64,000 nucleotides of DNA, taken from contig BTPG01000004.1 in assembly GCA_036245525.1 (NCBI GenBank), positions 207,722,399-207,786,398 on the forward strand, in the 5' to 3' direction. How positions within the stretch are numbered: position 1 is the stretch's first letter; the number at the start of each line of letters is the position of its first letter. A model generated the notes under the pieces. The model saw only the letters and a list, made by a program, of their open reading frames with translations, had not been told where the DNA came from and searched no databases. This document shows, piece by piece, positions 1 through 11,288 of the stretch. The position numbers and the translations under genes are program-made. Source of the DNA: Semisulcospira habei (Eukaryota; Mollusca; Gastropoda; Semisulcospiridae).

Positions 1-99
1 CCTTGCCTTGTGTATAGGGCTGACTGAAAAGTGGCTACCCAGCTGACATTACGGCAGAACCTGTCTTGAGCTACCGCCCTTACGAGAAATCACCTGTCA

Positions 100-148
100 T
101 TAAAGACCATGATTGAGGTGGCTACAGCACCTCAATCATGGTCTTTAA
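100..148. repeat. Perfect 20-bp hairpin bounded by TTAA
   Basis: Two exactly complementary 20-base arms (100-119 and 129-148) flank a 9-base loop; both outer ends are TTAA. The right TTAA is also the left end of the next palindromic element. Diverged relatives of the flanking sequence occur near 10840-10990. Confidence 0.8.
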
Positions 149-367
149 CCCTTATCATTCGGAATACACCAGTGTGAAATAAGTTTGACAAAAATAGTTC
201 AAGGGTTGTGCCAGAATAGCTTGGCGCCTCTAGGCGCCAAGCTATTCTGGCACAAACCTTGAACTAAAGCCATTGGTCTATATCCTCATCTGTAAGTACT
301 AATAATGTAGCTTGCACATGGCAGTGTACAAAGTTGAAGCTCTTAGCCTCAGTATGATATGGGTTAA
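145..367 (-). mobile_element. PalA2 TTAA-flanked palindromic MITE
   Basis: Starts TTAACCCTTATCATTCGG and ends ATATGGGTTAA. The centre is a long hairpin around GTGCCAGAATAGCTTGGCGCC. It is in reverse orientation to the copies at 951 and 46680. Confidence 0.8.
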
Positions 368-802
368 ATCACGGGTGACATTTTCTTGGCCATTCAAGAC
401 TGCTCGAGAGGAAGAGTAGAAACGTATTTCATTTTTTGACGTTCAAAGGTTGCAACTGTTCTACCCTTCTTTGCACAGTCCATTTGAGTGTGCACATTTA
501 ACAAAGCTTTTCTACTGCCCCTTGCGCGTAATCGCAGAGCTCCTCCACACACAAAGGAGGAAAAGAACCGAAAAGTCCTTCATTTGACAACATTCAAAGC
601 TCAGGTAGCTTCTGTGTCCAGAATTATTGTAAGACATGCCAAGCACATGTACGAAGAAGATATTACAAATTATTAATGCTTTGTTGCTTGGAGCAGGTCC
701 CTTATTCCTTTGTCGAGCATAATTTTGCTTGCGACATACCAGGAACATTTACGAAGGAGGTATTACATACTTTTAACCCTTCATTGCCTGGAGCAGGTCA
801 CT
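368..802. repeat. Dispersed repeat-like DNA
   Basis: No gene seen. The motif TTCTACCCTTCTTT followed by GCACAGTCCAT recurs near 46540 and 49130, and in inverted form near 49675, so this is probably part of another interspersed family. Short open frames here look like chance. Confidence 0.45.
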
Positions 803-954
803 TTAATCCCTTCACCGCTGAGAAAAATTAAGATGACACAAAGATCCTCATGAGCCCCCGCAATTGCAGGGGCTCATGAGGATCTGTGCCTCTTGCTGAC
901 AGCTCTTTAAATCCATGTTCCTGAGATGGATGGATCTTTTTGGCGTTCAATTAA
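803..954. mobile_element. PalD TTAA palindromic MITE
   Basis: Flanked by TTAA. The inner hairpin pairs CCTCATGAGCCCC with GGGGCTCATGAGG, preceded by a CCGCTGAGAAAAA wing. Its right TTAA is shared with the adjoining PalA2 copy. Confidence 0.7.
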
Positions 955-1168
955 CCCAATCATACTGAGGCTAAAAGCTTCAAATTTGTACACTGCCATA
1001 TTCAAGCTACATTATAGTACTGACAGATAAAGATATAGTCCAATGGCTCTAGTTCAAGGGTGGTGCCAGAATAGCTTGGCGCCTCTTGGCGACTAGCTAT
1101 TCTGGCACTACCCTTGAACTATTTTAGTCAAACTTATTTCACACACTGGTGTATTCCGAATAAGGGTT
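951..1168 (+). mobile_element. PalA2 TTAA palindromic MITE
   Basis: TTAACCCAATCATACTGAGG at the left and CCGAATAAGGGTTAA at the right. The central hairpin around GCCAGAATAGC is well preserved apart from the loop. Confidence 0.8.
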
Positions 1169-1516
1169 AATGAAGATTTCAGAGACACATTCTGCATCAT
1201 TGACGGGGTTAATCATGTCTCGCTCAGTATTGAAGGAAGAATGTAAGATTTTGTTAACAGTACTTGTGAAGAGATGCTGGTTCTAAAACCGTTGGTTTTC
1301 CATCACAGTTTCTGTGTCACCCATGCTGTACCGTATGTTATGGTCCCTTTATAAACTGAATGAATGTGCAGGCTGCATGTAAAACTATGGTCAAGATGAC
1401 AGCCACAATGTGGAACTCTGGTATTACCGGCAAAGCTTTCATCTTTCCACTTCTCCATTGCCCCTTTGGTGCTGCATGCAGGTTTCGTTGTTTATAGAAA
1501 TTAACATGATCGTGCA
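1169..1516. other. No gene recognised
   Basis: Unremarkable sequence between two palindromic elements. No coding signal, RNA gene or clear repeat seen. Confidence 0.4.
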
Positions 1517-1728
1517 TTAACCCATTACATCATGAGGCTGATTCTGATAAATTGGCTTATGGTCCTATGAAGGCTACATTACAGATTACAAGATAGAGCA
1601 ACCATTTTAGTTCAAGGGTGGTGCCAGAATAGCTTGGCGCCTGAGGCGCCAAGCTATTCTGGCACCACCCTTTAACTGTCATAGTCAAATTAATTTCAAG
1701 CAGGAGTGTATCAGGATGAAAAGGATTA
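1517..1728 (+). mobile_element. PalA TTAA palindromic MITE
   Basis: Left end TTAACCCATTACATCATGAGG. The core is nearly perfect: GTGCCAGAATAGCTTGGCGCC mirrored with a two-base loop. The right end has decayed to GGATTAG. Confidence 0.8.
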
Positions 1729-2424
1729 GCTCTTTGTCCACTAAAGTACTATTTCACTTTTTTGGTATTATGTACTGTCAACTAGAATTTTGTTGAGTTC
1801 ATTTCGGGACCCAGTGTGCACGCCAAGTAATGGCACAAGGACACATTCAGCGCTAAAATTAGCCAGACACACGCACTGTAAGTGAACCTTGGCTGGGCGG
1901 ATCTCGCGGCCGACAGTGTTCTACGGGAAGTAATCTCGCGGTGGCTGAAGTTGATATCTGTAGGCCGAGCTATGGGGAATAAAATGTATGCGTAGGAGAG
2001 GAGCAGCAGTAGTTTGAGAGAACCAGTGAGCTAGTCTGTGATTGTTTACTGATGGCTCTCAGCCATGATGTCTCAGACCAGCTCACAACTAGCAATTAGA
2101 ACATTATTTTCGCTGTAGGTTTTACATCTTTTACAGAAGATTTTAGAAATCAGCAATAGGTCAAAATCACATGTTTCGGTGCAAACAGTTGATTAAAAGC
2201 CCCGACAAACATGCAATCTTGCATGTCTGTCCAAGATGATGATCTACTGTTCTGTCAAAACATGTGAGTTTGAGCTACTTCTGATTTTCAAACAACAATT
2301 CATTTATGGTTTTTATTTTACTCGTGGGTATTGTGTGATTAATAAAATAGATCATGTTAATTTGAATTATTGAAGGCCAGTTGTGTATGTGTTAAATGTT
2401 TTTTTTTAATGTTGTATCTGTTTA
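1729..2424. other. No gene recognised
   Basis: AT-rich intergenic sequence. No long open frame, RNA gene or repeat could be supported. Confidence 0.4.
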
Positions 2425-2498
2425 TTAACTGTTTGACTGTTGGTAGCAGTTTTTGTCACAATTTCTGCTTAAAAACATGCTGACAGCAAAAGGGTTAA
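2425..2498. mobile_element. PalC short TTAA hairpin element
   Basis: 74 bp from TTAA to TTAA. GTTGGTAGCAGTTTTTGTCA on the left pairs imperfectly with CATGCTGACAGCAAAAGGG on the right. Confidence 0.7.
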
Positions 2499-2570
2499 CC
2501 CTCTTGTGCATGCAGTCAAGCTACTGGTACTGTGAACAATGCCAGTGGTTGCAGGTACAAGGGGGGCTAA
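2495..2570. mobile_element. PalJ hairpin element, probable
   Basis: Begins TTAACCCTCTTGTGCATGCAG, sharing its TTAA with the preceding PalC. The partner arm GGTTGCAGGTACAAGGGGG is degraded and no right TTAA remains. Confidence 0.45.
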
Positions 2571-3131
2571 TCTTCAGACGGACTCATGGGAATGACGACC
2601 ATAACTGGAATTAGGCAGCAGGTGAATTGGGGTATTTGAGTCCTTATATATATATATATATATATGCTTCTGTGCACAAGAATCATTGACATGTACAGCG
2701 TTTACTTGATCCTCTGTTTCTTTGAATGTCATTGAACTTGCATCACAAATAATTATATTGCAGTATGCGAACAGTATTGAACCATTCCGCCCCATCACAA
2801 TTAAGATTGTGTTGAGATCATGTTTTTTGTTGTGAACTTTTCAAGCTCTGTGCATGACTGAATTTCTTTACAGTACATTTTCTACACGCTCTTATGCAGC
2901 AGTAGGTTCCAATATCATGTATTGGTTAAACATAATTTTCTAGCTTGAAACGTCAAGTGCAGTTTTCAAGGAAACAAACTGGGCTGTATAAAAAAGTGGC
3001 AAGTCAAACACTACATTGAAATCATTCATATTTGTGCAAACTTCGCTCATTTGTGTTTTCTTGGTCATTTGGCATCCCACACATGCCCAACTACATCAAC
3101 ACATACTGGTAGTATTTATTAGTAGTAACGA
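2571..3131. other. No gene; short (TA)n tract
   Basis: A TA dinucleotide tract lies at about 2644-2665. Nothing else is recognisable before the left terminal repeat of the DIRS element. Confidence 0.45.
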
Positions 3132-3134
3132 AAG

Positions 3135-3328
3135 TATTTATTTTCTCAAAATCATTACCGATGACATTACTAATTGGAACCTTTGTTTAACTCATCAATT
3201 TTAGCCAAAGTGAAAACTTACCGTCTCCCTCATACTAAGGGAGGCAATCACTCGGGTGCCATAGCTCGGATACCCCGAGTGGCCTCCTGTACTACCGTAT
3301 CCGGTGGCGCATTCACCCTTTCCCGCAC
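3135..3328 (+). repeat. DIRS left inverted terminal repeat
   Basis: From the TCATTACCGATGACATTAC segment to CCCTTTCCCGC it is the reverse complement of the right terminal repeat, with scattered mismatches. Confidence 0.85.
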
Positions 3329-3660
3329 TGTGTGAACTCTACTTTGCTGCGATTCTTGGTCCTATTAAGGAAGGAAAAAGAAAAGAAAGAAAGAGGATAT
3401 TATTCTGTGCTTGGGTGGGTTGTGTGGTTTTGTATTCAAGACATTTTCATTCAGTCCTCTCTGCGCCGTCTGGTGCTTGAGGCGACTTGTTGTCGTTTCC
3501 GTAGCAAGTTTCTTTTTACAGGGTGGAGTCGCTAGCCCACGCTAACCTCCTCCTTTATCCTGACTTGGGACAGGCAGTTAAGCCCCCAAAGGGGCCTCCC
3601 TGGTGGAGTTGTATTCAAGACATGGACAGGTAAAGCTTCGGTTACTGCCTCAGGTGGCGT

Positions 3661-6044
3661 TTGACCGGGCGACGGCATTTTTCGAATTTTCTGCATTTTC
3701 TGAATTTGTATGTACAGACCGGTCGGGAACTCGGAACCTCCTTGAGGCTCAGAGCACTCGCAAGGCCTTTGTCTGTCTTATGTTACAGTGCTCAGGTGAG
3801 GACCTGCACCCTGTGTGGCGAATTCCAGTGGCCTAGTGATGTGCATGATGTCTGTCTTCCCTGTTCAGGCTGTTCCTCCAGTCGACCGTGCGCACTATGT
3901 GGAAGGAAGACCGTTGGTCACAACTATGGGCCTTTTACAGGAGAGAAAGGCCGGCACGCAAAAACGCTGCCGTAGCCTTGAATGTGAAACAGAGAAATGC
4001 AATTTCAGACATTGTGTGTTTGTTGGCGCAAAAAAGGGTCCTGCTGCCCCCACCGGTGCCTCGTGCAGAGCTGCCTCGTCCTGCGCAGCTGACGATAGCA
4101 GCTGACGGGATTCGACATCCCGCACAGCACCAAGAGCTCATTTACACCCTTCTATCAACAGAAAGGGAAATAGGCCAGGCAGGGGTTCGCCACCCTATGA
4201 TTTAGTAAGGCCTTTGAGAGATCGGTCCCCCCGCAGGGATTACGTTGGGTTGAACAGAAGCCCTCCTGGCAATAAGAGGACCCAGGCAGCAGAAGCGGGG
4301 GACCCCCCCCCCCCCCCCCCCCCCTCGGAGTTGAGAGCGCCCTACTGCCATAGGCTGGACCATCGCCTGAACAGGGTCACACCTTCGGGACCTCCCTCGG
4401 AGGGGGAAAAGGATTTCAAGATGCCAACTTGATAAGCCATATAGTAGATTTCGGGGTCCAGAGATAGAGAGTGGCGCCTTAATCCACTGGCAATGATAGC
4501 CTCCTCCTGGAGAGGACCAGTGTGGTCAGTTCGATGAGCCGTCGTATGGAGAGTTCTAATAGACTGTGGACCCCCGAAGCACAGACATACCAAAGGGTTT
4601 GATCTTCGCGATCAAAGGAACGGTCACAGCGTGTGGAGTCTACACGGGGCAGAGACCGTAATCGTGTTGACGTCTCGTCTTCTCGCTCTTCATCGTCGGA
4701 TCGGAGGACTATTCCAAGGGTCTCACGCCAACGGACTTCACCGCAGCAACAGGCTTCAGAGTTTCCAGCTAGGTGCAGCAGATCCTCAGACCAATTGGGC
4801 AGCCATTGCTCTACTCAGGAGGCACAGGTTCATCAACAGCAGAGGGACCACTCAGGGGACAGCCGGTGGACAGAGACGACTTCCTGGCGGGACCGAAGCA
4901 GTCCTCTTCGACTTTTCACGGCCCAGGATTACTTCGTTCCGGTCGGCGCTTGGACCTACTACTGCTTCTGTTTCGTGGCGCGCGGCAGATGAAGAGGAGG
5001 CTCTTAGTCTTCATCCAGAGGACTCGGTGTCAGTGCTGGGAGTCGACGACGGTGACGCACCGACCTCACCTGGACGGCGTTCTCCTGTCTCCAACATCTC
5101 TGTGGACGCGGCCCCGATGTCTTCTACTCGTCGTGCCTTGAATGAAGCGACTCGCCTCATCGCTGCTGTTCTTCTGCCGGAACACTGCCCGCCGTCTCCA
5201 CCTATGAAGAGGAAGGCTGCGGCTATGGTCGACACTCCTCGGCAGGCCAAGCGCATCAAAACTCTTCCCCAACCGGCAGGTTTCCGGGACCTCACGGAGG
5301 TGCTCTCAGCACATCTTCGCACAGACGGATTTGGGGATCAGGGCTTCTTCTCGGACAGATGATGGCCGGAGGGGATCTATGTTCACTATCCGTCAGCAGT
5401 GGTATGCGGGTCACTCCCAGGCTTTTGGCTGTACTCTCCCGGCGGTGGACAAGGATGTCTTCGTTCAAGCAGGACTTCCCCAGCGTTCCTTGTCAGTAGG
5501 ACTGGACAAGGCGGCTTCCTTGGTTCGGAATTCCCATGCGTGCACCGGCTTCCTGGAGATGGCGACACAGTCAGTGGTCAGGAGGATGCAGAACACCTGG
5601 GACCTTGAGGCTTCAGCTCCCTTACAAGAGATCCACTTGGTGTTGGTTGCGGCGAACAGGGCGGCCCTCCATTCTTCGGTCAACACCATGGCGGCGGTTT
5701 CAAATTGCGACCTGTTACGATGGGACGAGCTCTTGAAACGGTGCCCTACTCTACCAGCTTCGGTGAAGTCGCAACTGTGCCAGGCGCCTTTGGGGGGCAG
5801 TCTGCTTTTCGGACCTACTTGGCATTGGCAGACGGTACGGGAGACTAACAAGGATCTTTGGCCGGCCCCAGCTAGAGTAGTCGCAGCACGCTTTCAGTCA
5901 GCCCGCGGAGCCGTGGGTCGTGCCATCAGACCCTCCTCTTTCCGAGGTCGAGCCTTTTTCCTTCTGGCGCGTTCGCGTACCTTCCCCGCGCCCTCTTCCT
6001 GGTCCAGAGGCTCTCGGCAGCGAGGGCATGGCCGGGCTTGCTGA
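3661..6044 (+). pseudogene. DIRS gag-like region, degenerate
   Basis: The N-terminal part encodes a Cys/His cluster (C-x2-C, then H-x3-C-x2-C, then C-x2-C; about 3795-3905), resembling the zinc-binding motif at the start of DIRS gag proteins. Later open segments (4631-5362 in frame 2; 5331-6044 in frame 3) are rich in Arg, Ser and Pro and carry the stretch VLSAHLRTDG. A run of 22 Cs near 4303-4324 and several frame changes break the reading frame. Gag would coat the element RNA. The call rests mainly on position, upstream of the RT, and on the cysteine pattern. Confidence 0.6.
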
Positions 6045-7849
6045 CCTGTCCCCGATCCTCCCGCCGATACCTGCTGGGTCGGCGGGAGGTTAGCTCTTCA
6101 CAGCAGAGCATGGAAACAGCTGTTTTCAGACAACCCTTGGATCATCTCGACAGTTACGGAGGGTGTGAGGATCTCTATCCAGCCCCCCCCCCCCACCCCC
6201 GCCCCACTGAGACACTCCCCCCCCCCCCCCCCCTTTGGACGCGAGTACCAACAAAACAAGACAGGGCGACAGAGTTGCAGGGCGAAGTGGCGGCCCTGTT
6301 ACAGAAGGAAGCCACAGAGATGGTTCTGCATTTCGACTCCCCGGCATTCTACAGTCGCCTCTTCTTCATCCCGAAACCAGGGGGTAAATGGAGGCCGATC
6401 AACGACCTTTCGGCTCTAAACAAATTCATTGCATCACCGCACTTCAAGATGGAGACTGCCAGAGTGCTGAGAGCGGCGGTGCGTCCTCAGGACTTTGCAG
6501 TGAGGCTCGAGCTCGCAGACATGTATCTGCACATTCCCATCCATCTGGCTTCGTGGCGTTACCTACGCTTCGCCTTTCAAGGGATTGTTTACCAGTTTCG
6601 GGCCCTACCCTTCAGACTGGACCTCAGCCCTTGGTTTTTCACCAGGATTGTGGACGGCAAGATTCCGACAAGCAGCTTCCAGTCCGACGTCCAACTACCT
6701 GGACGGCTTGCTGTTACGAAACCGGATGGCGTGCGTTTTGGAGACCGACAGAGATGTCCTGCTCGCCCTACTCCGTCGACTCGGGTTCCTAGTCAATGGA
6801 GGCAAGTCCGATTTGGTACTGTCTCGCCGATTTGTCCACCTGGGCATAGAATTCTTAACCGACCTCAATCAAGTAAGACTGTACGTGGGAAGGATTCAGA
6901 CTAATGGAAGCGTCGCTTGGAGCGATACACGCGGAAGCTCTACCGGCCAGGACCTGTTAGGTCCGTTAGGCCCGCTAAGCGTGGCAGCGGATCTCCTTAC
7001 GCTAGGCAGACTGTATGCGCAACCGATTCAGCTTCACCTACTCCTACACTGGCGCCCCTCCTCGGGCGATCTAGCAACCTTGGTCCCAATGACGGAGTTA
7101 GTACAGTCTCATCTGCAGCGTTGGACGGACAATACCTGGTTGGCGTCAGGGATTCCCCTCACCGCCTCACCTATCTGCACGGATGCGAGCAACTCAGGTT
7201 GGGGAGCCCACCTGTTACCGCAGTTTGCCACGACCTCGGGCAGGTGGACAGAAGTAGAGGCAGGCAGACATATCAACTGGCTGGAGATGAAAGCGGTGTA
7301 GCTAGCCCTCATCACGAAGATCGACTAGCGCAAAACGAGGTGCTTGTGCTCTCCGACAACTCAACATTTGTCGCCTTCATTCAGAACCAAGAGGGAATGC
7401 GCGCACCCTCCCTCTGCATACTCGTGTATCAAGTCTTCCTGTGGTGCAGGGACTGGGGCATCACCCTTCAGGCGCGTCACATTTTGGGACACCTCAACGT
7501 TCTAGCAGACGCTCTCTCTTGTTGGGGTCAGATGCTACACACGAAGTGGTCTCTTCGGCCAGATATCTTCCAGCTACTCTGCGCGTGTTGGGAGACACCA
7601 ATAATCGATCTTTTTGTCACGAGATGGAACAACAAGCTTCCTCTGTTCGTCTCCCCCGTTCCGGATCCACTAGACTGGGCCGTAGATGCGCTATCCATTC
7701 CGTGGGAAGGACTCCAGGCGTACGCGTTTCCTCCCACAGTGCTGGTACCAAAGATCATTGAGAAACTCAGGGACAGCAACACGATTATGATACTAGTGGC
7801 CCCTTCAGCTGGTCCAAGAGCTGGACCACCGATCTCTTGGCCCTCGTGA
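6038..7849 (+). pseudogene. DIRS reverse transcriptase-RNase H, frameshifted
   Basis: The first frame carries the typical DIRS reverse transcriptase N-terminal blocks: FYSRLFFIPKPGGKWRPIND, LSALNKFI, HFKMET and YQFRALPF (to about 6640). The frame then shifts (-1/+2), and the catalytic box reads YLDG at 6696-6707 where the family has YLDD, so a metal-binding aspartate is lost. RNase H starts with CTDASNSGWG near 7175. After an in-frame TAG (about 7300) it continues in the other frame with VLSDNSTFVAFI and HILGHLNVLADALS. A family-typical tail, DLFVTRWNNKLPLFVSPVPD, follows. These enzymes would copy the element RNA into DNA; this copy cannot. Confidence 0.82.
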
Positions 7850-7899
7850 TGGATCCACCTCTGGTACTTCCCACTCCGAGTACGATGCTCAAGCAGCCA

Positions 7900-8912
7900 A
7901 GGCAGCATCTGTTCCACCCGTGCCCGGAACAACTGATGTTACACGCTTGGAGATTGTCCGGCAAGCCCTCGCAGCTAGAAGCTTTTCGGGTGCTGCAGTG
8001 GAGGCAATCTCTGCAGCCAGAAGGGTCTCAACTCGTAATGTCTACGAAGGGAAGTGGCGCGTGCTCCAGTCCTGGTGCGCCGCGGAGCGACTTTCTCCCA
8101 CGGACCTAACTATTCCCCAGTTGGCTGAGTTCTTCCTGTGGCTTTTCTTCAGGCAGAATTTGGCTCCCATCACCATCCGCGGTTACCTGGTGATGTTGGC
8201 AGACACGTACAGACACCTGGGACGACCAGATCCGGTAGCATGCAAAGACTTGGCAGATCTGATGTCCCATCTTGATCTGCAACGCCTGGCCTCACGCTCG
8301 TTGGTTCCATGCTGGGACCTGTCTTGGGTGCTCACCTGGCTGAACTCGTAAGAGATTCGAGCCTCTACCTTTAGCACGGTTGGGAGATCTTACCAGGAAG
8401 ACCTGTTTCCTACTTGCACTGGCCACAGCCTCACGGGTTAGAGAGATCCATACCTTTTTGGTACGTCCCGCCTGTCTCCGACGTAGGACTGATGGATCGG
8501 TTCACCTGCTGACGGACCCTGCCTTCTTGGCTAAGAACCGCGTTCCTACTTCCGCCCCACAAGTCGTAACAGTTTGACCGCTCAGGGCGATGGATCAGAC
8601 ACGGGACTCACGCCTACAGGACCCTGTTAGGGCCCTTAAAGTGTATCTGCGCAGAACTAAGCCACTTAGACAAGGGCAGATGAGACATTTCGGCACAAAC
8701 TATCTCGTCCTGGATACGTTCAGTAATCCATTCGGCGTATAAAGAGCTCGCCCCAGAACAAGCGAAAACGATGCGCATCCGGGCTCATGAAGTCTGAGCA
8801 GTGGCAGCAAGTATCGCTTTTGACCGAAACTGTACAGTGAGGGACATTGTGGCAGCCATGGGTTGGCGGGCTGTCTACCTTCGCCCGCTTCTAAGAGACC
8901 TATCTGGCTAGC
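7900..8912 (+). pseudogene. DIRS tyrosine recombinase, inactivated
   Basis: The N-terminal SAM-like, core-binding domain is open (7920-8351) and contains SAARRVSTRNVYEGKW and LTIPQLAEFFLWLFF. After a frame change the catalytic domain begins LTRKTCFLLALATASRVREI, which holds the first catalytic arginine (8386-8450). The H-x-x-R box reads His-Glu-Val-stop: TGA at 8795-8797 replaces an expected CGA, a change typical of methylated-CpG decay. The final tyrosine block, after MGWRAV near 8860-8900, is broken by an indel. The enzyme normally integrates the circular DIRS DNA. Confidence 0.8.
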
Positions 8913-9093
8913 GCACCAATCTTGGCCTTGTGGGGGACATCTCGGCGGTGCAGCACTCCCTCCCGGCGCCTCAGGTTCGCCTAGCTAAAATCGTCGGGAG
9001 TGGGCGCATTGGGAGGGGCCTCGATAGTCTGCTCTCTTCGCGGGCTTTTGGTGGGGTTCCAAACTAGCGGCACCCTCCTCCTATTCGCAATTC

Positions 9094-9195
9094 TTCCAAT
9101 TAGTAATGTCGTCGGTAATGATTTTGAGAAAATAAATTAATTTTTCTATAAAATGTATTTTAAAAGAAAACAATACTTACCTATGACATTACTCA
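9094..9195 (+). repeat. DIRS internal complementary region
   Basis: The first ~44 bases are the reverse complement of the element's left outer end. The following ~58 bases are complementary to its right outer end, so the two termini are joined head to tail here. This segment is believed to template circle formation in DIRS replication. Confidence 0.82.
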
Positions 9196-9249
9196 GGGGT
9201 CCCTCCCTCCTGCCCCGCTTGCCGCAGTGGTGCTAAGGCTCGGTCACTG

Positions 9250-9457
9250 GCGGGAAAGGGTGAGTGCGCCACCGGATACGATAGTACGGGAGGCCACGCT
9301 GGGTATCCGAGCTATGGCACCCCAGTGATTGCCTCCCCTAGTATGAGGGACACAGTAAGTTTTTGGGCTAAAATTGATGAGTTAAGCGAAGGTTCCAATT
9401 AGTAATGTAATCGGTAAGTATTTTTCGAAAAAAATACGTTTTATAGAAAAATTAATT
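9250..9457 (-). repeat. DIRS right inverted terminal repeat
   Basis: Pairs with the left terminal repeat from GCGGGAAAGGGTGAG outward. The outermost bases TTTTATAGAAAAATTAA extend beyond the left arm and are matched by the internal complementary region. Confidence 0.82.
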
Positions 9458-9516
9458 TTTACTGCCTTGGAACATTTTGTGATGTGAAAATGTCTATGCG
9501 TCTGAAGACTAACATT

Positions 9517-9597
9517 TTAAACCTTTGGCTGTTTGCAGCAGTTTCTTGCAGGAATTGTTGACAAAAACCACTGCTGACAGCCAAAGGCTTAGGTTAA
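9517..9597. mobile_element. PalC short TTAA hairpin element
   Basis: TTAAACCTTTGGCTGTTTGC pairs with GCTGACAGCCAAAGGCTTAGG; TTAA lies at both ends. Confidence 0.65.
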
Positions 9598-9810
9598 TAT
9601 TATTTATGTAGTCAGGCTCTTGCGTTTTGGATCCGGAAATCTACTTACTCGTGATAGATCTGTCAAGCAGCACATTGTATGTGGAGGTTGCATGTTGTTT
9701 TTTTTTTAAATTTGCTTCATTCTATCATTTCTATCTATAGATGTTGTAATTTATTTGCCTTCTACATGCTTGTATTATTCAAATGGATTTAGTTGAACTG
9801 ATTTAATAAA

Positions 9811-10024
9811 TTAACCCATTTAACCCCATGTCTGCATCTCCAAAATTTCCGAGGTGTTAACTAACGACTATGTGCCACTTGCAGGAGACGGATAGACCAT
9901 GATAATTCAAGGGTAGTGCCAGATTTGCTTGGCGCTTTCAGGCGCCAAGCTAATCTGGCGCTGCCCTTGAATTATCATGGTCAATACATCTCCTGCTGTA
10001 GTGTGTTGGTACTAAATGGGTTAA
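9811..10024 (+). mobile_element. PalB TTAA palindromic MITE
   Basis: TTAACCCATTTAACCCC to CTAAATGGGTTAA. The central hairpin around GTGCCAGAT and GGCGCC has a four-base loop region. The wing CTAACGACTATGTGCCA recurs, inverted, in other PalB copies. Confidence 0.82.
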
Positions 10025-10256
10025 CCAGCATGTGTGTGTGTACATGATGTAGATGATGTACATAAATATGTGGAAGAGACTGAGACGGATGTCAAAGTGC
10101 AGGCAAGAAGTAAATTATTTGTGACAAATGCAGCACGAGAATCCTAATTTCTGTTCAGCAACATACATGTAATATTTACTAAACGAAACCCAACTCATGC
10201 TTTTGGATGCCTAGCTACATGTAATGGGCCTTTACGATGCTGAATTTTTACATTAC

Positions 10257-10396
10257 TTAATCCCCTTGTGCATGCAGGCACTGGTAATGTAAACAATGCC
10301 AGTTCCGGCATGCATTGGCTGTTGCATGCTGTTGGTAACACTTTTTGTCACGATGAATCCTTTTACCAACAGCGCTGACAACAGCCAAAAGGTTAA
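10257..10396. mobile_element. PalJ-PalC composite hairpin
   Basis: Opens TTAATCCCCTTGTGCATGCAG like PalJ but closes GACAACAGCCAAAAGGTTAA like PalC. It is either a fusion of two neighbouring insertions or a recombinant element. Confidence 0.55.
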
Positions 10397-10649
10397 TCGC
10401 ATACTGTTGAAACTTCAATGCTCTATTATTTTTAATTGTTAACTGCACCAGTTAAAACACAAAGTCTGCACTTAACTATTACCGGACCATACACCAGTAA
10501 TCAAAACGAAACATGTCGATTCATGGCCATACTAATTAGTGGTGACAAGACAATTACGGTAATAAAGATATGGGAAATTTCTACTTTTCTGTTTTATTGT
10601 ACAGCAGAAATTGTTTTCAGCGATCATTCTTGTGAGAGATCACCCATCA

Positions 10650-10841
10650 TTAACCCATTACATCCTGAGGCTGATGTTTTAAAATTTTGCTTATTGTCCT
10701 GTGAAGTCTACATTACATATTGGGAGACGGATCAACCATTTTATTTCAAGGGTGGTGCCAGAATAGCTTGGCGCCTGATGTGCGAAGCTATTCTGGCACC
10801 ACCCTTGAACTATCATAGTCAAATAAAATAAAAATGGTTAA
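10650..10841 (+). mobile_element. PalA TTAA palindromic MITE
   Basis: TTAACCCATTACATCCTGAGG at the left. The long hairpin GGTGGTGCCAGAATAGCTTGG mirrors itself. The right wing is shortened before ATGGTTAA. Confidence 0.8.
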
Positions 10842-11009
10842 TGGCCATCATTTATGTGACTGTAGCCACCTATATAATGGTCTTTAGTCATCAAAGATCA
10901 TCATTTCTGCTTGAACACTTTCACTTGAGAGAGCACCCGTCGCTTAAGACCAATTTCTTTCCTGTATAAAAGAGACTGCTCAAAACAGGTTCTACTGTAC
11001 TTTGCACCG
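10842..11009. repeat. Repeat related to the left window edge
   Basis: Segments such as AATGGTCTTTAGTC, GAGAGAGCACCCGTC and AAAACAGGTTCTACTGTAC resemble, in inverse or diverged form, bases 40-148. Likely a decayed interspersed repeat. Confidence 0.35.
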
Positions 11010-11176
11010 CCAACCCATTCATTCCTGGCGCATTTTGATCTAGATCGACCATGATAATTCAAGGAAGGGTAGTGCCAAATAGCATGTTACCTCCAGTATT
11101 TTGGTGCCCCACCCTTGGATTACCATGGCCGATTTGTCTTCTGAGCTTCTAGGCGGTCTTTAGATGACACCTCCTA
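11010..11176. mobile_element. Decayed PalB-like palindrome
   Basis: AACCCATTCATTCC at the left, then GACCATGATAATTCAAGG, a damaged core, and GGATTACCATGGCCGAT on the other side. The right end is lost. Confidence 0.5.
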
Positions 11177-11288
11177 AGTTGGGAACTTCGACTTCAGGGC
11201 TCAGCGTGTTACATTTTACACAATTTTGGGAAAACTGTGAACTAAGTGTGTGTCAGTAGCAGTTTTAGTTGCTACGATTCCTGTAGGA

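Larger units (their letters stand above)
3132..9460 (+). mobile_element. DIRS1-like tyrosine-recombinase retrotransposon, inactive
   Basis: The termini are inverted (3135-3328 against 9250-9457). Between them, in order, lie a gag-like region with a Cys/His cluster, a DIRS-type reverse transcriptase, RNase H, a tyrosine recombinase, and an internal complementary region matching both outer ends. This order is diagnostic of DIRS1-like elements, which integrate by recombinase instead of an integrase. Every coding module is broken by frameshifts or stops, so the copy is dead. It is GC-richer than its surroundings. There is no target duplication, as expected for this order. Confidence 0.88.

Noticed and set aside
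488..748. Small overlapping open frames on both strands
   Set aside because: No domain or conservation argument; they overlap repeat-like DNA and each other.
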